NCBI GenBank assembly: GCA_002415135.1
Contig: DIBY01000024.1
Coordinates: 124,001-188,000, forward strand
Reading direction: 5' to 3'
Length of the DNA: 64,000 bases
From: Flavobacteriales bacterium UBA5040
GTDB lineage: Bacteria > Bacteroidota > Bacteroidia > Flavobacteriales > Weeksellaceae
Each line of letters opens with the position of its first letter. Within the stretch, counting starts at the first letter, position 1. A program made the position numbers and the translations under genes. The notes beneath the pieces are model-generated. The model saw only the letters and a program-made list of their open reading frames with translations. It searched no databases and had not been told where the DNA came from. Below are positions 1 to 7,954 of the stretch, piece after piece.

Positions 1-184
1 CTCCGGCGATAATCACTTTTACACCACGGGATTTTGCTGTTTTTGCGTATTCAAACATTCTTTCCGGGGTGCGGTGTGCAGAAACCACTGTTAATTCGTA
101 AGGAATTCCTATTGAATTTAAAAATTCTGCTGCTTGTTCCATTATCGTCAAATCGCTTTGACTTCCCATTATTATTCCGACCAT
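1..184 (-). CDS. purE: 5-(carboxyamino)imidazole ribonucleotide mutase PurE, 5' part only
   Basis: The gene runs off the left edge; only the first 61 codons are present, starting at the ATG read from 184. The translation begins MVGIIMGSQSDLTIMEQAA and continues with VVSAHRTPERMF and VIIAGAG. GSQSD and SAHRTP are the nucleotide-binding and catalytic signatures of PurE, which converts N5-CAIR to CAIR in purine synthesis in the cytoplasm. The catalytic His of SAHRTP is present. Identity is secure; the C-terminal two thirds lie outside the window. Confidence 0.95.
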   Translation of the reverse strand, partial: MVGIIMGSQSDLTIMEQAAEFLNSIGIPYELTVVSAHRTPERMFEYAKTAKSRGVKVIIAG

Positions 185-376
185 TTTTAAAGTAAATTTT
201 AAGGTTTAAAGATAAGAAAATTTGAGATGTTCAAATCAAGTTAAAATGTTGGACGCAATATTTGAAAATGCTACCTGTTAGAAAAATGTTTCTTCATTCA
301 AAACTTTATTTCTTCCTACAAATTAATGTTTAGAAAGTTCAACGGTAATTAACTGAATTAATAAAAAACTCAATAC

Positions 377-1048
377 TTATTGAACAATTTTCTGCTTTTC
401 AAAAGTAAATACTTTCCAAACAAATGTAGCCGTTAGTGCTCCTAATGTTGGTGCGATAAGATAGATCCAGATCGAGTTGAGATTTCCCGAAACAACTGCT
501 GGAGCCAAACTTCTTGCAGGATTAAAAGAACCACCAGAAACTGGTCCGGCAAACAAAATAATTCCCGTTACAAACAATCCGATGATTAACCCTGCTACCG
601 ACGAAAATTCTTTATGAGCAGTTGCTCCAAAAATAGTGAGCATTAAAAGGAAGGTCAAAATAAATTCCATTAAAAATGAAGGTAACATTTCCCCGGAAGG
701 TAATGTTGCACCTAAAGTCAGATTATCCGGAAACATCAATTTCAATAATAAACTTGCCAAAAACGTCCCTGAAATCTGAGCCAAAATATAAAATAAAGCA
801 TCAATTTTAGAAGTTACTTTTGCAACCATCAACGCGATGGTGACCGCTGGATTAATATGCGCTCCGGAAATATTTCCAAAAATATAAATGACTGCAATAA
901 CGATGATTCCGAAAGCGAAGGAAATCCCTACCAAACCTAAGGCTCCACCCGATTGCTGATCAACTATAATTGAACCTGTACCGCAAAAGACCAAAGCGAA
1001 AGAGCCTATTAATTCTGCCAGGTATTTTTTTAAACTCGCGTTTTCCAT
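377..1048 (-). CDS. MIP-family aquaporin (water/small solute channel)
   Basis: A 223-residue inner-membrane channel with about six hydrophobic segments and the two half-helix NPA motifs of the MIP family, HINPAVT in the first half and SFNPARS in the second. The Arg right after the second NPA is the usual selectivity-filter Arg. Length fits AqpZ-type channels (about 230). It lies 78 bp downstream of the HbpS-like gene on the same strand, but a hairpin terminator sits in that gap, so cotranscription may be only partial. Whether it prefers water or glycerol cannot be decided by eye. Confidence 0.9.
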   Translation of the reverse strand: MENASLKKYLAELIGSFALVFCGTGSIIVDQQSGGALGLVGISFAFGIIVIAVIYIFGNISGAHINPAVTIALMVAKVTSKIDALFYILAQISGTFLASLLLKLMFPDNLTLGATLPSGEMLPSFLMEFILTFLLMLTIFGATAHKEFSSVAGLIIGLFVTGIILFAGPVSGGSFNPARSLAPAVVSGNLNSIWIYLIAPTLGALTATFVWKVFTFEKQKIVQ

Positions 1049-1071
1049 TGCTGATATTTAGTTTTTGATTT

Positions 1072-1102
1072 AAAAAAGAGGATAATTAAAAAAATTATCC
1101 TC
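1072..1102 (-). terminator. Rho-independent terminator after the HbpS-like gene
   Basis: The 10-base arms GAGGATAATT (1078-1087) and AATTATCCTC (1093-1102) pair perfectly around a 5-base A/T loop. On the minus strand the hairpin is followed by six T. It should stop most transcription between the HbpS-like gene and the aquaporin gene. Confidence 0.8.
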
Positions 1103-1126
1103 TATAATATTGAATGAAGAAGTTGA

Positions 1127-1525
1127 TTAGATCGCAGTTGAACCCGCTTCTGCAACAGCGTGATCATTTTCTACAGAACTTCCGCTAACACCGATTGCAC
1201 CGATAATTTCGCCTGCTTCATTTTTCATTGGAATTCCACCTGGGAAAGTAATCAAACCGTTATTTGAATGTTCGATGTTGTACAAAGAACCTCCTGGCTG
1301 AGACAGTTCTCCAACAATCCCTGTATTCATATCGAAAAAACGGGCAGTTTTTGCTTTTTTAATGGAGATATCGAGTGAACCCAACCAAGCGCCATCCATT
1401 CTTGCGAATGCAACTAAATTTGCTCCTGCGTCAACGATCGCGATATTCATTTTGGTATCAATTGCGGTTGCTTTTTGTTTTGCTGCTGCAATTGCTTTTT
1501 CAGCTTGTGCTAAAGTAATATTCAT
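1127..1525 (-). CDS. GlcG/HbpS-family protein
   Basis: A 132-residue protein of the GlcG/HbpS (PF03928) family. Visible family features are the N-terminal LAQAEKAIAAA helix, AIVDAGANLVAFARMDGA, the internal FPGGIPM turn and the closing IGAIGVSGS segment followed by ENDHAVAEAG. Members bind small ligands (haem in HbpS) or occur in glycolate and aldehyde operons; the ligand here is unknown. There is no signal peptide, so it is cytoplasmic. A TACGTTTG promoter box and AraC-like direct repeats lie directly upstream and an AraC gene follows on the same strand, suggesting it is the regulated target of that factor. Confidence 0.85.
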   Translation of the reverse strand: MNITLAQAEKAIAAAKQKATAIDTKMNIAIVDAGANLVAFARMDGAWLGSLDISIKKAKTARFFDMNTGIVGELSQPGGSLYNIEHSNNGLITFPGGIPMKNEAGEIIGAIGVSGSSVENDHAVAEAGSTAI

Positions 1526-1553
1526 CTTTTAAAAATTTTAATTAATTATAGTA

Positions 1554-1561
1554 CAAACGTA
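1554..1561 (-). promoter_or_regulatory. Bacteroidota -7 box (TACGTTTG) for the HbpS-like gene
   Basis: Read on the minus strand, TACGTTTG matches the Bacteroidota -7 consensus TAnnTTTG and lies 28 bases before the ATG at 1525. No clear -33 TTTG is present at the normal spacing, which would fit an activator-dependent promoter. Confidence 0.6.
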
Positions 1562-1573
1562 TAATAATACCAT

Positions 1574-1622
1574 CTGTTTTAAATTACTAAAACAGGTCAA
1601 TCGCTTATGAAAAAAGGTCAAT
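1574..1622. promoter_or_regulatory. Candidate AraC-type operator: two direct repeats 21 bp apart, next to an inverted repeat
   Basis: AGGTCAAT occurs at 1594-1601 and again at 1615-1622, start to start exactly 21 bp. With the preceding A-rich bases the match extends to 12 of 13. Two helical turns between direct half-sites is the usual geometry for an AraC dimer. A perfect 8-bp inverted repeat (CTGTTTTA, 1574-1581; TAAAACAG, 1588-1595) adjoins them. Both lie upstream of the -7 box at 1554-1561 and downstream of the AraC gene. Confidence 0.5.
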
Positions 1623-1686
1623 TTTTAAAGAAGAAATTTTTGCGGAGAAAAAGAGTGAATTACTTATCGTTTACCGAAAAGTTAGA

Positions 1687-2448
1687 TCAATTAGAGATCT
1701 CACTCGGATTGATCCCAAATTTATTTTTAAACGCAATGCTAAAGTTAGAAAGATTATTGTAGCCAAAATCCAGATAGATTTCTGCAGGTTTTAGATTCCC
1801 TTCCTCAAGCGTTTCTTTCGCTTTTTTAAGCCTCTGATCCTGAAACCATTTCCCTGGAGAAGTTTGATATTCATTAATAAAATGGCGTTTAAAAGTCGAT
1901 AAACTCATATTGCATAGAAAGGCGATTTCTCCCAATTTTAGATTCGAATGAATTTTACTTTCCAGAATTTTCTTAAAAGAAGAAGTCTCGGTAATGATCA
2001 AAGACTCCAAATAAATTTTAAACCCGTTGCCATATTTTTGAAGCAGATAAAGCATTAATTCCTCAAATTTCACCGCTAGAAGATTCTCCATAAAAACGGT
2101 GGGAGCTTCACTGATGGTTGACAAAGAATTCAAATAAGAAGAAATATACGCATCATTTCGGATGATGAAATAAGGAGATTCTTTTTCGGTTTCCTTTTTT
2201 TGATCGGTATGTTTTTCTAAAAATTCACGGAGTTTTTTTTGAGAAAAGAAAAACAGTTTGCAATAATAAATCTCTTCTGTTTCTAATAATTCGGTCCACA
2301 ACCAATTCCCTTTTTTCAGCAGCAAGGACTGATCTTTATTCACCGCAACTGATGTTCCGGCAAAGTGAACCTGCTTTTTTCCGACCTGCAAAAAACTAAA
2401 CATGTTCATACCCAAATTCACTTTGCTCTTGACCACATCATGCGTCAT
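1687..2448 (-). CDS. AraC-family transcriptional regulator
   Basis: About 253 residues. The C-terminal 100 residues hold the two HTH units of the AraC family: LKLGEIAFLCNMSLSTFKRHF, then LDFGYNNLSNFSIAFKNKFG followed by INPSEI. The N-terminal half is a cupin-like sensor (FSFLQVGKKQVHFAG and on) without a recognisable ligand signature. An upstream ATG at 2493 in frame would add a hydrophobic 15-residue stretch that looks unlike the family, so the start at 2448 is preferred but unproven. The candidate AraC-like repeats at 1594-1622, just past the stop codon, make the HbpS-like gene its likely target. Confidence 0.88.
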   Translation of the reverse strand: MTHDVVKSKVNLGMNMFSFLQVGKKQVHFAGTSVAVNKDQSLLLKKGNWLWTELLETEEIYYCKLFFFSQKKLREFLEKHTDQKKETEKESPYFIIRNDAYISSYLNSLSTISEAPTVFMENLLAVKFEELMLYLLQKYGNGFKIYLESLIITETSSFKKILESKIHSNLKLGEIAFLCNMSLSTFKRHFINEYQTSPGKWFQDQRLKKAKETLEEGNLKPAEIYLDFGYNNLSNFSIAFKNKFGINPSEISN

Positions 2449-2625
2449 TTTAAAATCATAAACGAAATAGATCAGGATTTTGATTCTGATCATCCAGATA
2501 GATTTCAGGGATGTTTTCTATGGGCATTAGAAGTTAAATTTGATTTGAAGACGGAATAAATAAATGAAAAATTGATCTTTAAATAAAATTTAAAGATAGT
2601 AAAACTTACTGATTTTGAAATATAT

Positions 2626-3801
2626 TTAAGAATTCGAAATTGAATTTCCTACCCAAAAACCCGTACTGAAACAAGCCTGCAAAAGGTATCCGCCAGTTGG
2701 TGCTTCCCAGTCGATCATTTCACCAGCGCAATAAACATCGGGGAACTTTTTCAATTCAAGATTAAAATTTAATTCAGAAAACGCAACGCCTCCTGCTGTA
2801 GAAATCACCTCATCAATCGGTCTGAAACTCAAAACTTCAATCGGGAATTTTTTTATGGTTTTTGCTAAATTCTTTATGTCAAGATAACTTTCTTTATCCA
2901 GTGTTTTTAAAAGATTAATCGCTGTGGTAGATAATTTTAAATTCCTTTTCAAGACTGAACTTATTTTTGAAGTTTCTTTCAATTGGTCTAAAATTTCAGC
3001 TTCTGATAAATTGGGTTTTAAGTCGATGTTGATGGTTACAGGAAAATCATGTTTCCTGGTAAACCGATTCAGATAATAAATCGGACTTCCTTCGATACCA
3101 TATTTGGTAAAAACGATGTCTCCAATTTTATGATTTTCTTGAAAGGAAACTTTGATGTTCTTTAAATATTGACCTTGTAATTGATGAAACTTAACATCAC
3201 TATTATATCCCGAATTCGCAGATTGCAACGGTGTTATTTGAATTTTTTTATGGGTTAGAGTTTCTACCCATTTTGCATCAGAGCCTGTTTTTTTCCAGGA
3301 ACCACCGCCCATGGCTAAAATCAGTTTTGAATATTTTACAGAAAGATCTTGATCATTATTTTTGAAATAAACTTTATTATCATCAAAATCCAAAAAAGTA
3401 TGGTCGTAATGAATAGTAACTCTAAGTCTTTCCAACTCATCCAACCAGGCTTTTAAAACCTGAATAGGCTTAAAGTTTTTGGTCGGAAAAATTTTACCCG
3501 AACTTCCGATGTAGGTCGTAATTCCGAGATCTTCCAACCATTGAATCACTTTTTGATTATCAAAACTTCTGACGATATTCTGAATTTCTTCAGCTTCATA
3601 TTTTTGTACAAAAGATTCTAATTCTTCACTGTGCGTCAAATTAAAACCACCATTTCCAGCCACCAAAAACTTTCTCGCCGCAGCTTTATTCTGCTCATAG
3701 ACATGAACTTTAAAACCTTTCAAAGCCAATTGCTGAGCAGCCATTAATCCAGCAGGACCAGCGCCAATAATGATAATTTGATCTTCGTTCATGGTTTGCA
3801 A
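2626..3801 (-). CDS. NAD(P)/FAD-dependent oxidoreductase of the HI0933/BaiN type
   Basis: A 391-residue flavoprotein. It opens with a Rossmann dinucleotide motif (GAGPAGLMAAQQLA), followed by RKFLVAGNGGFNLTHSE, which in the wider HI0933 family reads GGRCNFTN. The second FAD contact region is LAMGGGSWKKTGSD. The C terminus carries STAGGVAFSEL, YCAGEMIDW and TGGYLLQACFSTG. The NGGFNLTH version is characteristic of the subset known as the PP_4765-type flavoproteins. Substrate is unknown; the better-known relative BaiN reduces bile-acid intermediates, which cannot be assumed here. It appears to be a single-gene unit. Confidence 0.85.
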   Translation of the reverse strand: MQTMNEDQIIIIGAGPAGLMAAQQLALKGFKVHVYEQNKAAARKFLVAGNGGFNLTHSEELESFVQKYEAEEIQNIVRSFDNQKVIQWLEDLGITTYIGSSGKIFPTKNFKPIQVLKAWLDELERLRVTIHYDHTFLDFDDNKVYFKNNDQDLSVKYSKLILAMGGGSWKKTGSDAKWVETLTHKKIQITPLQSANSGYNSDVKFHQLQGQYLKNIKVSFQENHKIGDIVFTKYGIEGSPIYYLNRFTRKHDFPVTINIDLKPNLSEAEILDQLKETSKISSVLKRNLKLSTTAINLLKTLDKESYLDIKNLAKTIKKFPIEVLSFRPIDEVISTAGGVAFSELNFNLELKKFPDVYCAGEMIDWEAPTGGYLLQACFSTGFWVGNSISNS

Positions 3802-3864
3802 AAATAAGCTTTTAGTTTTCCATTAAAATTGAGAGATTAGATATCGAAATTATAACTCTTATTT

Positions 3865-3988
3865 GCCACGAATTCATGAATATATTTAATGCAAATGATT
3901 ACATTTTTTAAATTGCAAAAATAATTTAGCCGCAACTTTAAATTTTTAATAAAGTGAATTAAAAGAAATAAGTTCGTGCATTCGTGTC
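3865..3988. repeat. MITE-like unit: imperfect 17-bp inverted repeats of the RCCACRAA family, no gene inside
   Basis: GCCACGAATTCATGAAT (3865-3881) and the reverse complement of 3972-3988 agree at 13 of 17 positions. The 90 bases between are AT-rich and non-coding. The end sequence belongs to the same family (RCCACRAAKnCRYRAA) as the perfect inverted repeats at 18102-18118 and 18659-18675 and the motifs at 11286 and 46754. Confidence 0.55.
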
Positions 3989-3991
3989 TTT

Positions 3992-4462
3992 CTAAATCCA
4001 ATCTTCGAACGGTTCAGTAACCAAATTTGAATTATAGTATCTTTCTTCACCCGTTACTTCTCGGTCGATCCAATCCGGAATATCAAAAGTTTCATCTTCA
4101 CTTTTCAGTTCAATTTCTGCAACGATCAATCCTTGATTTTTACTCGAAAAAACATCAACTTCCCAAATATGATTTCCAAGAGAAATTTTATAACGAACCT
4201 TTGAAAGTTCTGCAACTGCAAACTGATCCAATAATTCTTTGGCTTCCTCAAACGGAATTTCATATTCGTATTCTGCCCTTGTGGCACCAACAGAAATTCC
4301 TTTTATGGTTAAAAATCCTTTGTCCGCAGTTTGTCGCACCCGAATAGTTTTCTGAGGATCAGTCAACAAGTAACCTTGCCTGTAAAATTCACCCAAAGGT
4401 CTTTCTAATTGATCCCATTGAGCGTGATTGACTAAAAACTTTCTTTCGATCTCTATTCCCAT
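3992..4462 (-). CDS. CYTH-domain protein (triphosphate-binding tunnel fold)
   Basis: A 156-residue single-domain protein. It starts MGIEIERKFLV, containing the ExExK signature (EIERK) that defines the CYTH fold and binds triphosphate and metal. Later strands keep the basic and acidic tunnel residues: RQGYL, IRVRQTADKGFLTIKG, RAEYEYEIP, VAEIELKSEDE. Bacterial CYTH proteins of this length hydrolyse inorganic tripolyphosphate or nucleoside triphosphates; some are class IV adenylate cyclases. The start at 4462 is chosen because ten extra upstream residues would precede the invariant N-terminal strand. It overlaps no neighbour. Confidence 0.9.
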   Translation of the reverse strand: MGIEIERKFLVNHAQWDQLERPLGEFYRQGYLLTDPQKTIRVRQTADKGFLTIKGISVGATRAEYEYEIPFEEAKELLDQFAVAELSKVRYKISLGNHIWEVDVFSSKNQGLIVAEIELKSEDETFDIPDWIDREVTGEERYYNSNLVTEPFEDWI

Positions 4463-4542
4463 TTTACTTTTTTCTATGGTGACAAAGTACAAAAAATGTG
4501 ATGGTTTTTAAAAGGTTTGCCTCAAATATTTTCAAAAACAAG

Positions 4543-4572
4543 TTGCTATTGCATTCATAAAATTTACCTTTG
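4543..4572 (+). promoter_or_regulatory. Bacteroidota promoter of the EamA exporter gene
   Basis: TTG (4543-4545), 19 bases, then TACCTTTG (4565-4572) fits the TTG-N19-TAnnTTTG consensus. Transcription would begin near 4578. This rules out the in-frame TTG at 4570 as start and supports the ATG at 4645. Confidence 0.75.
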
Positions 4573-4644
4573 CAAAATAAGAAGCGACTGTGTTTTTTCA
4601 ATAAAAATTCTGATCTATTCTTCAATGATAATTTCCCTTATTTC

Positions 4645-5544
4645 ATGTTCAAAGATCCCAAATTAGCTCTCGCAATTATTACCGTCGCCTTAGTTTGGGG
4701 AACTACTTTCTTAGGAATCAGGATCGCGGTAGAAACTATTCCACCTTGGTTCGTAGCCGGGATCCGTCAGTTTTTAGCTGGAATTATTTTATTAGTCATT
4801 CTATTGTTCAGAAAAAAATTAAATTGGATCGGCTGGAAGAATTTTGGTAATCAAATGGTTCTCGCTTGTTTGATGTTGATCGTCGCAAACGGAATGACCA
4901 CCGTGGCCGAAAAACATTTGACCAGCAGCTTGGCGTCGCTCATCAGTTCTACTTCTCCTATTGCGGTTTTCATTTTAAGCATCGCTTTCAGCATGCAGAA
5001 GTTCAGCATTCGAGGTTTAGTAGGGATTCTACTTGGCTTTTCGGGAATCTTACTGATTTTCAAAGACGGCTTGCAGGATTTACTCAATCCCGAATTTCGA
5101 ATGGGCGTTCTTTATATGTTTTTTGCAATTTCCGGTTGGGCTTTTGGAACTATTTTTACTAAAAAAATGAATAGCGCTCCACAGGATATTTCTCTGAATC
5201 TCTTCTATCAATTTAGTTTTGCCGGAGTTATCCAAATTATTTTTGGTTTTATTTCAGCTGATCAAAGTGATGTTTCTAGGTGGTCGGTCAAAAGTATTTT
5301 AGCGACCGCTTACTTAGCTGTTTTTGGATCTATTATTGCTTTTTTTGCGTTTCATACTGCTTTGAAAAAGATCACCCCTTCGCAGATTTCCATCCTGTCT
5401 TATATCAATACCATTATCGCGATCTTTCTTGGCTGGCTTATTTTAGACGAGCCGATTTCGTTCACTTTTATTACCGCCGCAGCATTAATCATCACCGGAG
5501 TTTTCATCACCAATTACAAACCCGGAATGTTTAGAAGATCCTGA
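4645..5544 (+). CDS. EamA-family DMT superfamily exporter
   Basis: A 299-residue inner-membrane protein with about ten hydrophobic segments arranged as two five-helix EamA repeats. The first begins at VALVWGTTFLGIRIAV with IPPWFVAGIRQFLAG, the second at ISGWAFGTIFTKK with LSYINTIIAIFLGWLILDE, a typical closing motif. Members export amino acids, nucleosides or other metabolites; the substrate here cannot be read from sequence. The start is set by the promoter, which ends at 4572. A Flavo-1-like element on the opposite strand starts 10 bp after the stop. Confidence 0.88.
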   Translation: MFKDPKLALAIITVALVWGTTFLGIRIAVETIPPWFVAGIRQFLAGIILLVILLFRKKLNWIGWKNFGNQMVLACLMLIVANGMTTVAEKHLTSSLASLISSTSPIAVFILSIAFSMQKFSIRGLVGILLGFSGILLIFKDGLQDLLNPEFRMGVLYMFFAISGWAFGTIFTKKMNSAPQDISLNLFYQFSFAGVIQIIFGFISADQSDVSRWSVKSILATAYLAVFGSIIAFFAFHTALKKITPSQISILSYINTIIAIFLGWLILDEPISFTFITAAALIITGVFITNYKPGMFRRS

Positions 5545-5553
5545 TTAATTTCT

Positions 5554-5668
5554 GTTTGGGCGCCTTCATCCATCTGAATTTATCCTGAGCTTGCCGAAGG
5601 ACTCCCGCTTTTTTGTTCCACTTCGTTACACAAAAAGAGCTCCGTTCAAGCTGGGGCGCAGATTGGAT
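5554..5668 (-). ncRNA. Flavo-1-like structured repeat element, copy 1 (interrupted)
   Basis: Read on the minus strand: TTGAACGGAGC, then a hairpin of TCTTTTTGTG and ACAAAAAAGC, then GGGAGT. Positions 5603-5643 match, as reverse complement, 40 of 41 bases of 51384-51424. Compared with that copy, this one carries an extra block of about 34 bases (near 5570-5602) containing CCTTCGGCAAGCTCAGGA, itself a common dispersed repeat. The layout resembles the Flavo-1 RNA motif known from Flavobacteria; that name is given from memory. It fills the gap between the exporter and the BtuF-like gene. Confidence 0.45.
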
Positions 5669-5783
5669 CTTCGATTAAAAGACATTAATAAATAAGTAAA
5701 TTCAGTTTAAAAAGGAGAGAAAAAAGAGTCGAAACGAACCACAATATTAAATTCCGTGAATTATCTTTAATGCTAAGAATGCT

Positions 5784-6506
5784 TTAATATTTTGAAGATA
5801 ATTCTTTCAGGTAATCAGCAACCTTCATCAAATGCGTACCGAACCAAGAGAATGCTTCACCATCGACTAAGACGATCTCCTTATTTGGAAGCTCTATTTG
5901 AAGTTCATCAATATGTTTTTGTTGAAAAGGAAACGGTTCTGAAGAAAGGAAAATCACATCTGCATTTTTCAGTTCTTCCACTGAAACTTCCGGATATCTT
6001 TTTCTGTTTTTAAATAAATTCTCAAATCCCAGTTTCTCTAAAACTTCATTGATAAAAGTATCGGAACCAATCGTCATATAAGGGTTCTTCCAAATTAAAT
6101 AAGCTACTTTTTTAGAGTCAGAGAGTTTAATATCGGTAAAAACAGAAGCAATCTTTCGATTGAAATCTAAAGCTAGATTTTCTTTATTTAAGAGAGTTCC
6201 AAGGTCAAAAATGAAATCCTGATTATCTTCTAAAGTTTCGATATCGGTGACCCAAACTTTAAAATCTTTCATTAATTCTTCCACCTGAAGTTTTTCGTTT
6301 TCTTCTTTGTTGGCAATGATTAAATCCGGTTTTAAAGATCTGATTTTCTCGATATTCAGATTCTTAGTTCCGCCGATAACTTCAACATTCTTACCTAAAT
6401 CGGAAGGATGAATACAGAATTTAGTTCTGCCAACCACTTCATCAGTCGTTAAGCCAAAATCAAAAAGCGTTTCGGTAATACTGGGAACCAGTGAAATGAT
6501 TTTCAT
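5784..6506 (-). CDS. Helical-backbone metal receptor (BtuF/siderophore-binding-like) protein without signal peptide
   Basis: A 240-residue protein related to the periplasmic binding component of cobalamin and iron-siderophore ABC importers (BtuF-like). It begins directly with MKIISLVPSITETLFDFG, the first strand and helix of the mature fold, followed by VVGRTKFCIHP, VIGGTKNLNIEKI and LKPDLIIANKEEN. No signal peptide or lipobox precedes this, and a longer start adds only a non-signal sequence. Its ATG lies 4 bp past the mgtE stop codon, so it is very likely cotranscribed with mgtE. No ABC permease or ATPase gene is adjacent. Cytoplasmic location and ligand remain open. Confidence 0.82.
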   Translation of the reverse strand: MKIISLVPSITETLFDFGLTTDEVVGRTKFCIHPSDLGKNVEVIGGTKNLNIEKIRSLKPDLIIANKEENEKLQVEELMKDFKVWVTDIETLEDNQDFIFDLGTLLNKENLALDFNRKIASVFTDIKLSDSKKVAYLIWKNPYMTIGSDTFINEVLEKLGFENLFKNRKRYPEVSVEELKNADVIFLSSEPFPFQQKHIDELQIELPNKEIVLVDGEAFSWFGTHLMKVADYLKELSSKY

Positions 6507-6510
6507 GAGA

Positions 6511-7830
6511 TTAAAGAATTTTACCAGCCAGGAACATTCCGGCAACGGTGAAGTAGATAATTAAACCTGTAACATCGACCAGCGTTGCGACAAACGGTGC
6601 AGAAGAAGTTGCAGGATCCAGTTTGAATTTTTTCAAAACAAAAGGAATCATGGAACCGGAAAGTGTTCCCCAAAGGATAATTAATACTAAAGAAACAGCA
6701 ATACTTAAAGCGATATAAACCCAATGTTCACCATAATCATATAAGCCCGTTTCCTGCCATATCATAATTCTGATGAAACCGATGATTCCCAAAATCCCAC
6801 CCAGAAAAACTCCGGATACAATTTCTTTTTTCATGACGTACCACCAATCTTTCAGCGTAATTTCCTGCAAAGCCATAGCCCGAATAATCAGCGTTGCAGC
6901 CTGCGATCCCGAGTTACCTCCACTGGAAATAATCAACGGAACGAATAAGGCAAGCACGACTGCTTTTTCAATTTCATGTTCGAAAAATCCCATCGCCGAG
7001 GCGGTTAACATTTCCGAAAAGAAAAGGATCACCAACCAGGTTCCTCTCTTCTTGATCATCTCCGTCCACGAGGTTTGGGTATACGGCATATCGAGCGCAT
7101 CAACACCCCCAAATTTCTGAATATCTTCCGTATTTTGTGCTTCGATCTGATCCAAAATATCATCGATGGTTACAATACCAACCAGAACGCCGGCTTCCGT
7201 CACAATAGGCAACGCAGAGCGGTCATACTTTTCAAAATACGTTACGGCATCTTCTTTTGAAGTCGTGGTGGTGATCGCAACGAAATGATTGTCGGTAATT
7301 TCTGAGATCAAAGTATCTTCTTCTGCCAACAATAAGGATCCGATCGCAATATCGTCCACAAGACGATTTTTTTCATCAACTACATATAGGTGATTCATGG
7401 TTTCTACCTTCTTGCCTACTTTTTTGATCTGCTGGAAACATCTTTTGACCGTCCATTCTTTACGGATCTGAATATAATACGGCGTCATCAAACGCGCAAT
7501 AGAATCAACGTGATAACCCAAAAGTTTCAGCGCAATTCTTCTTTCCTGCGGATTAAGATGATTGATGGAATACCGAATTAATTCATCTGGGAAATCTTCA
7601 AACAAAGCCGTTCTATCATCCGGACTCATTGCATTCAGAATCTCAGCAGCGTCTTCACTGGCAATACTGCGAATGGTCTCTTCCTGAAAATCTGGATCCA
7701 AATGCGAAAACACATCTGATTTATATTGCTTAGGAACCTTTAAGAATGCTAAAAGCCTCTCGTCACCACGAAGCTGACTGAGTGTTTCTGCAATATCCTG
7801 CGGATTAAAAATAAGTTCCTGAGTTTCCAA
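6511..7830 (-). CDS. mgtE: Magnesium transporter MgtE
   Basis: With a TTG start at 7830 the protein has 439 residues, close to the usual 450. The order is an MgtE N domain (FNPQDIAETLSQL to IALKLLGY), a pair of CBS domains (ARLMTPYYIQIRKEW to LVGIVTIDDILD) and five membrane helices with the conserved pore segment PLIISSGGNSGSQAATLIIRA and ATSSAPFVATLVDVTGL. The intracellular domains gate the channel by Mg2+. A longer reading to 8028 adds a hydrophobic tail that overlaps a separate gene; the promoter box at 7853-7860 lies inside that extension, so the TTG is preferred. Confidence 0.92.
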   Translation of the reverse strand: METQELIFNPQDIAETLSQLRGDERLLAFLKVPKQYKSDVFSHLDPDFQEETIRSIASEDAAEILNAMSPDDRTALFEDFPDELIRYSINHLNPQERRIALKLLGYHVDSIARLMTPYYIQIRKEWTVKRCFQQIKKVGKKVETMNHLYVVDEKNRLVDDIAIGSLLLAEEDTLISEITDNHFVAITTTTSKEDAVTYFEKYDRSALPIVTEAGVLVGIVTIDDILDQIEAQNTEDIQKFGGVDALDMPYTQTSWTEMIKKRGTWLVILFFSEMLTASAMGFFEHEIEKAVVLALFVPLIISSGGNSGSQAATLIIRAMALQEITLKDWWYVMKKEIVSGVFLGGILGIIGFIRIMIWQETGLYDYGEHWVYIALSIAVSLVLIILWGTLSGSMIPFVLKKFKLDPATSSAPFVATLVDVTGLIIYFTVAGMFLAGKIL

Positions 7831-7852
7831 ATACGGTATTTTTTGAGAATTG

Positions 7853-7860
7853 CAAAAGTA
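7853..7860 (-). promoter_or_regulatory. Bacteroidota -7 box (TACTTTTG) for mgtE
   Basis: TACTTTTG on the minus strand matches TAnnTTTG and lies 22 bases before the TTG start at 7830. A -33 TTG is not obvious. It defines the 5' end of mgtE. Confidence 0.5.
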
Positions 7861-7954
7861 ACGAAAATAAAAAAGATGGAAAATTAAAAAAGTTGTAGTT
7901 TTGAGAATCAATGGGTGATTTCCTGACATTAACCCTAAATTATAAAAAAACAAA

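Noticed and set aside
4570..4644. TTG start at 4570 for the EamA exporter
   Set aside because: It lies within the -7 promoter box, upstream of the expected transcription start.
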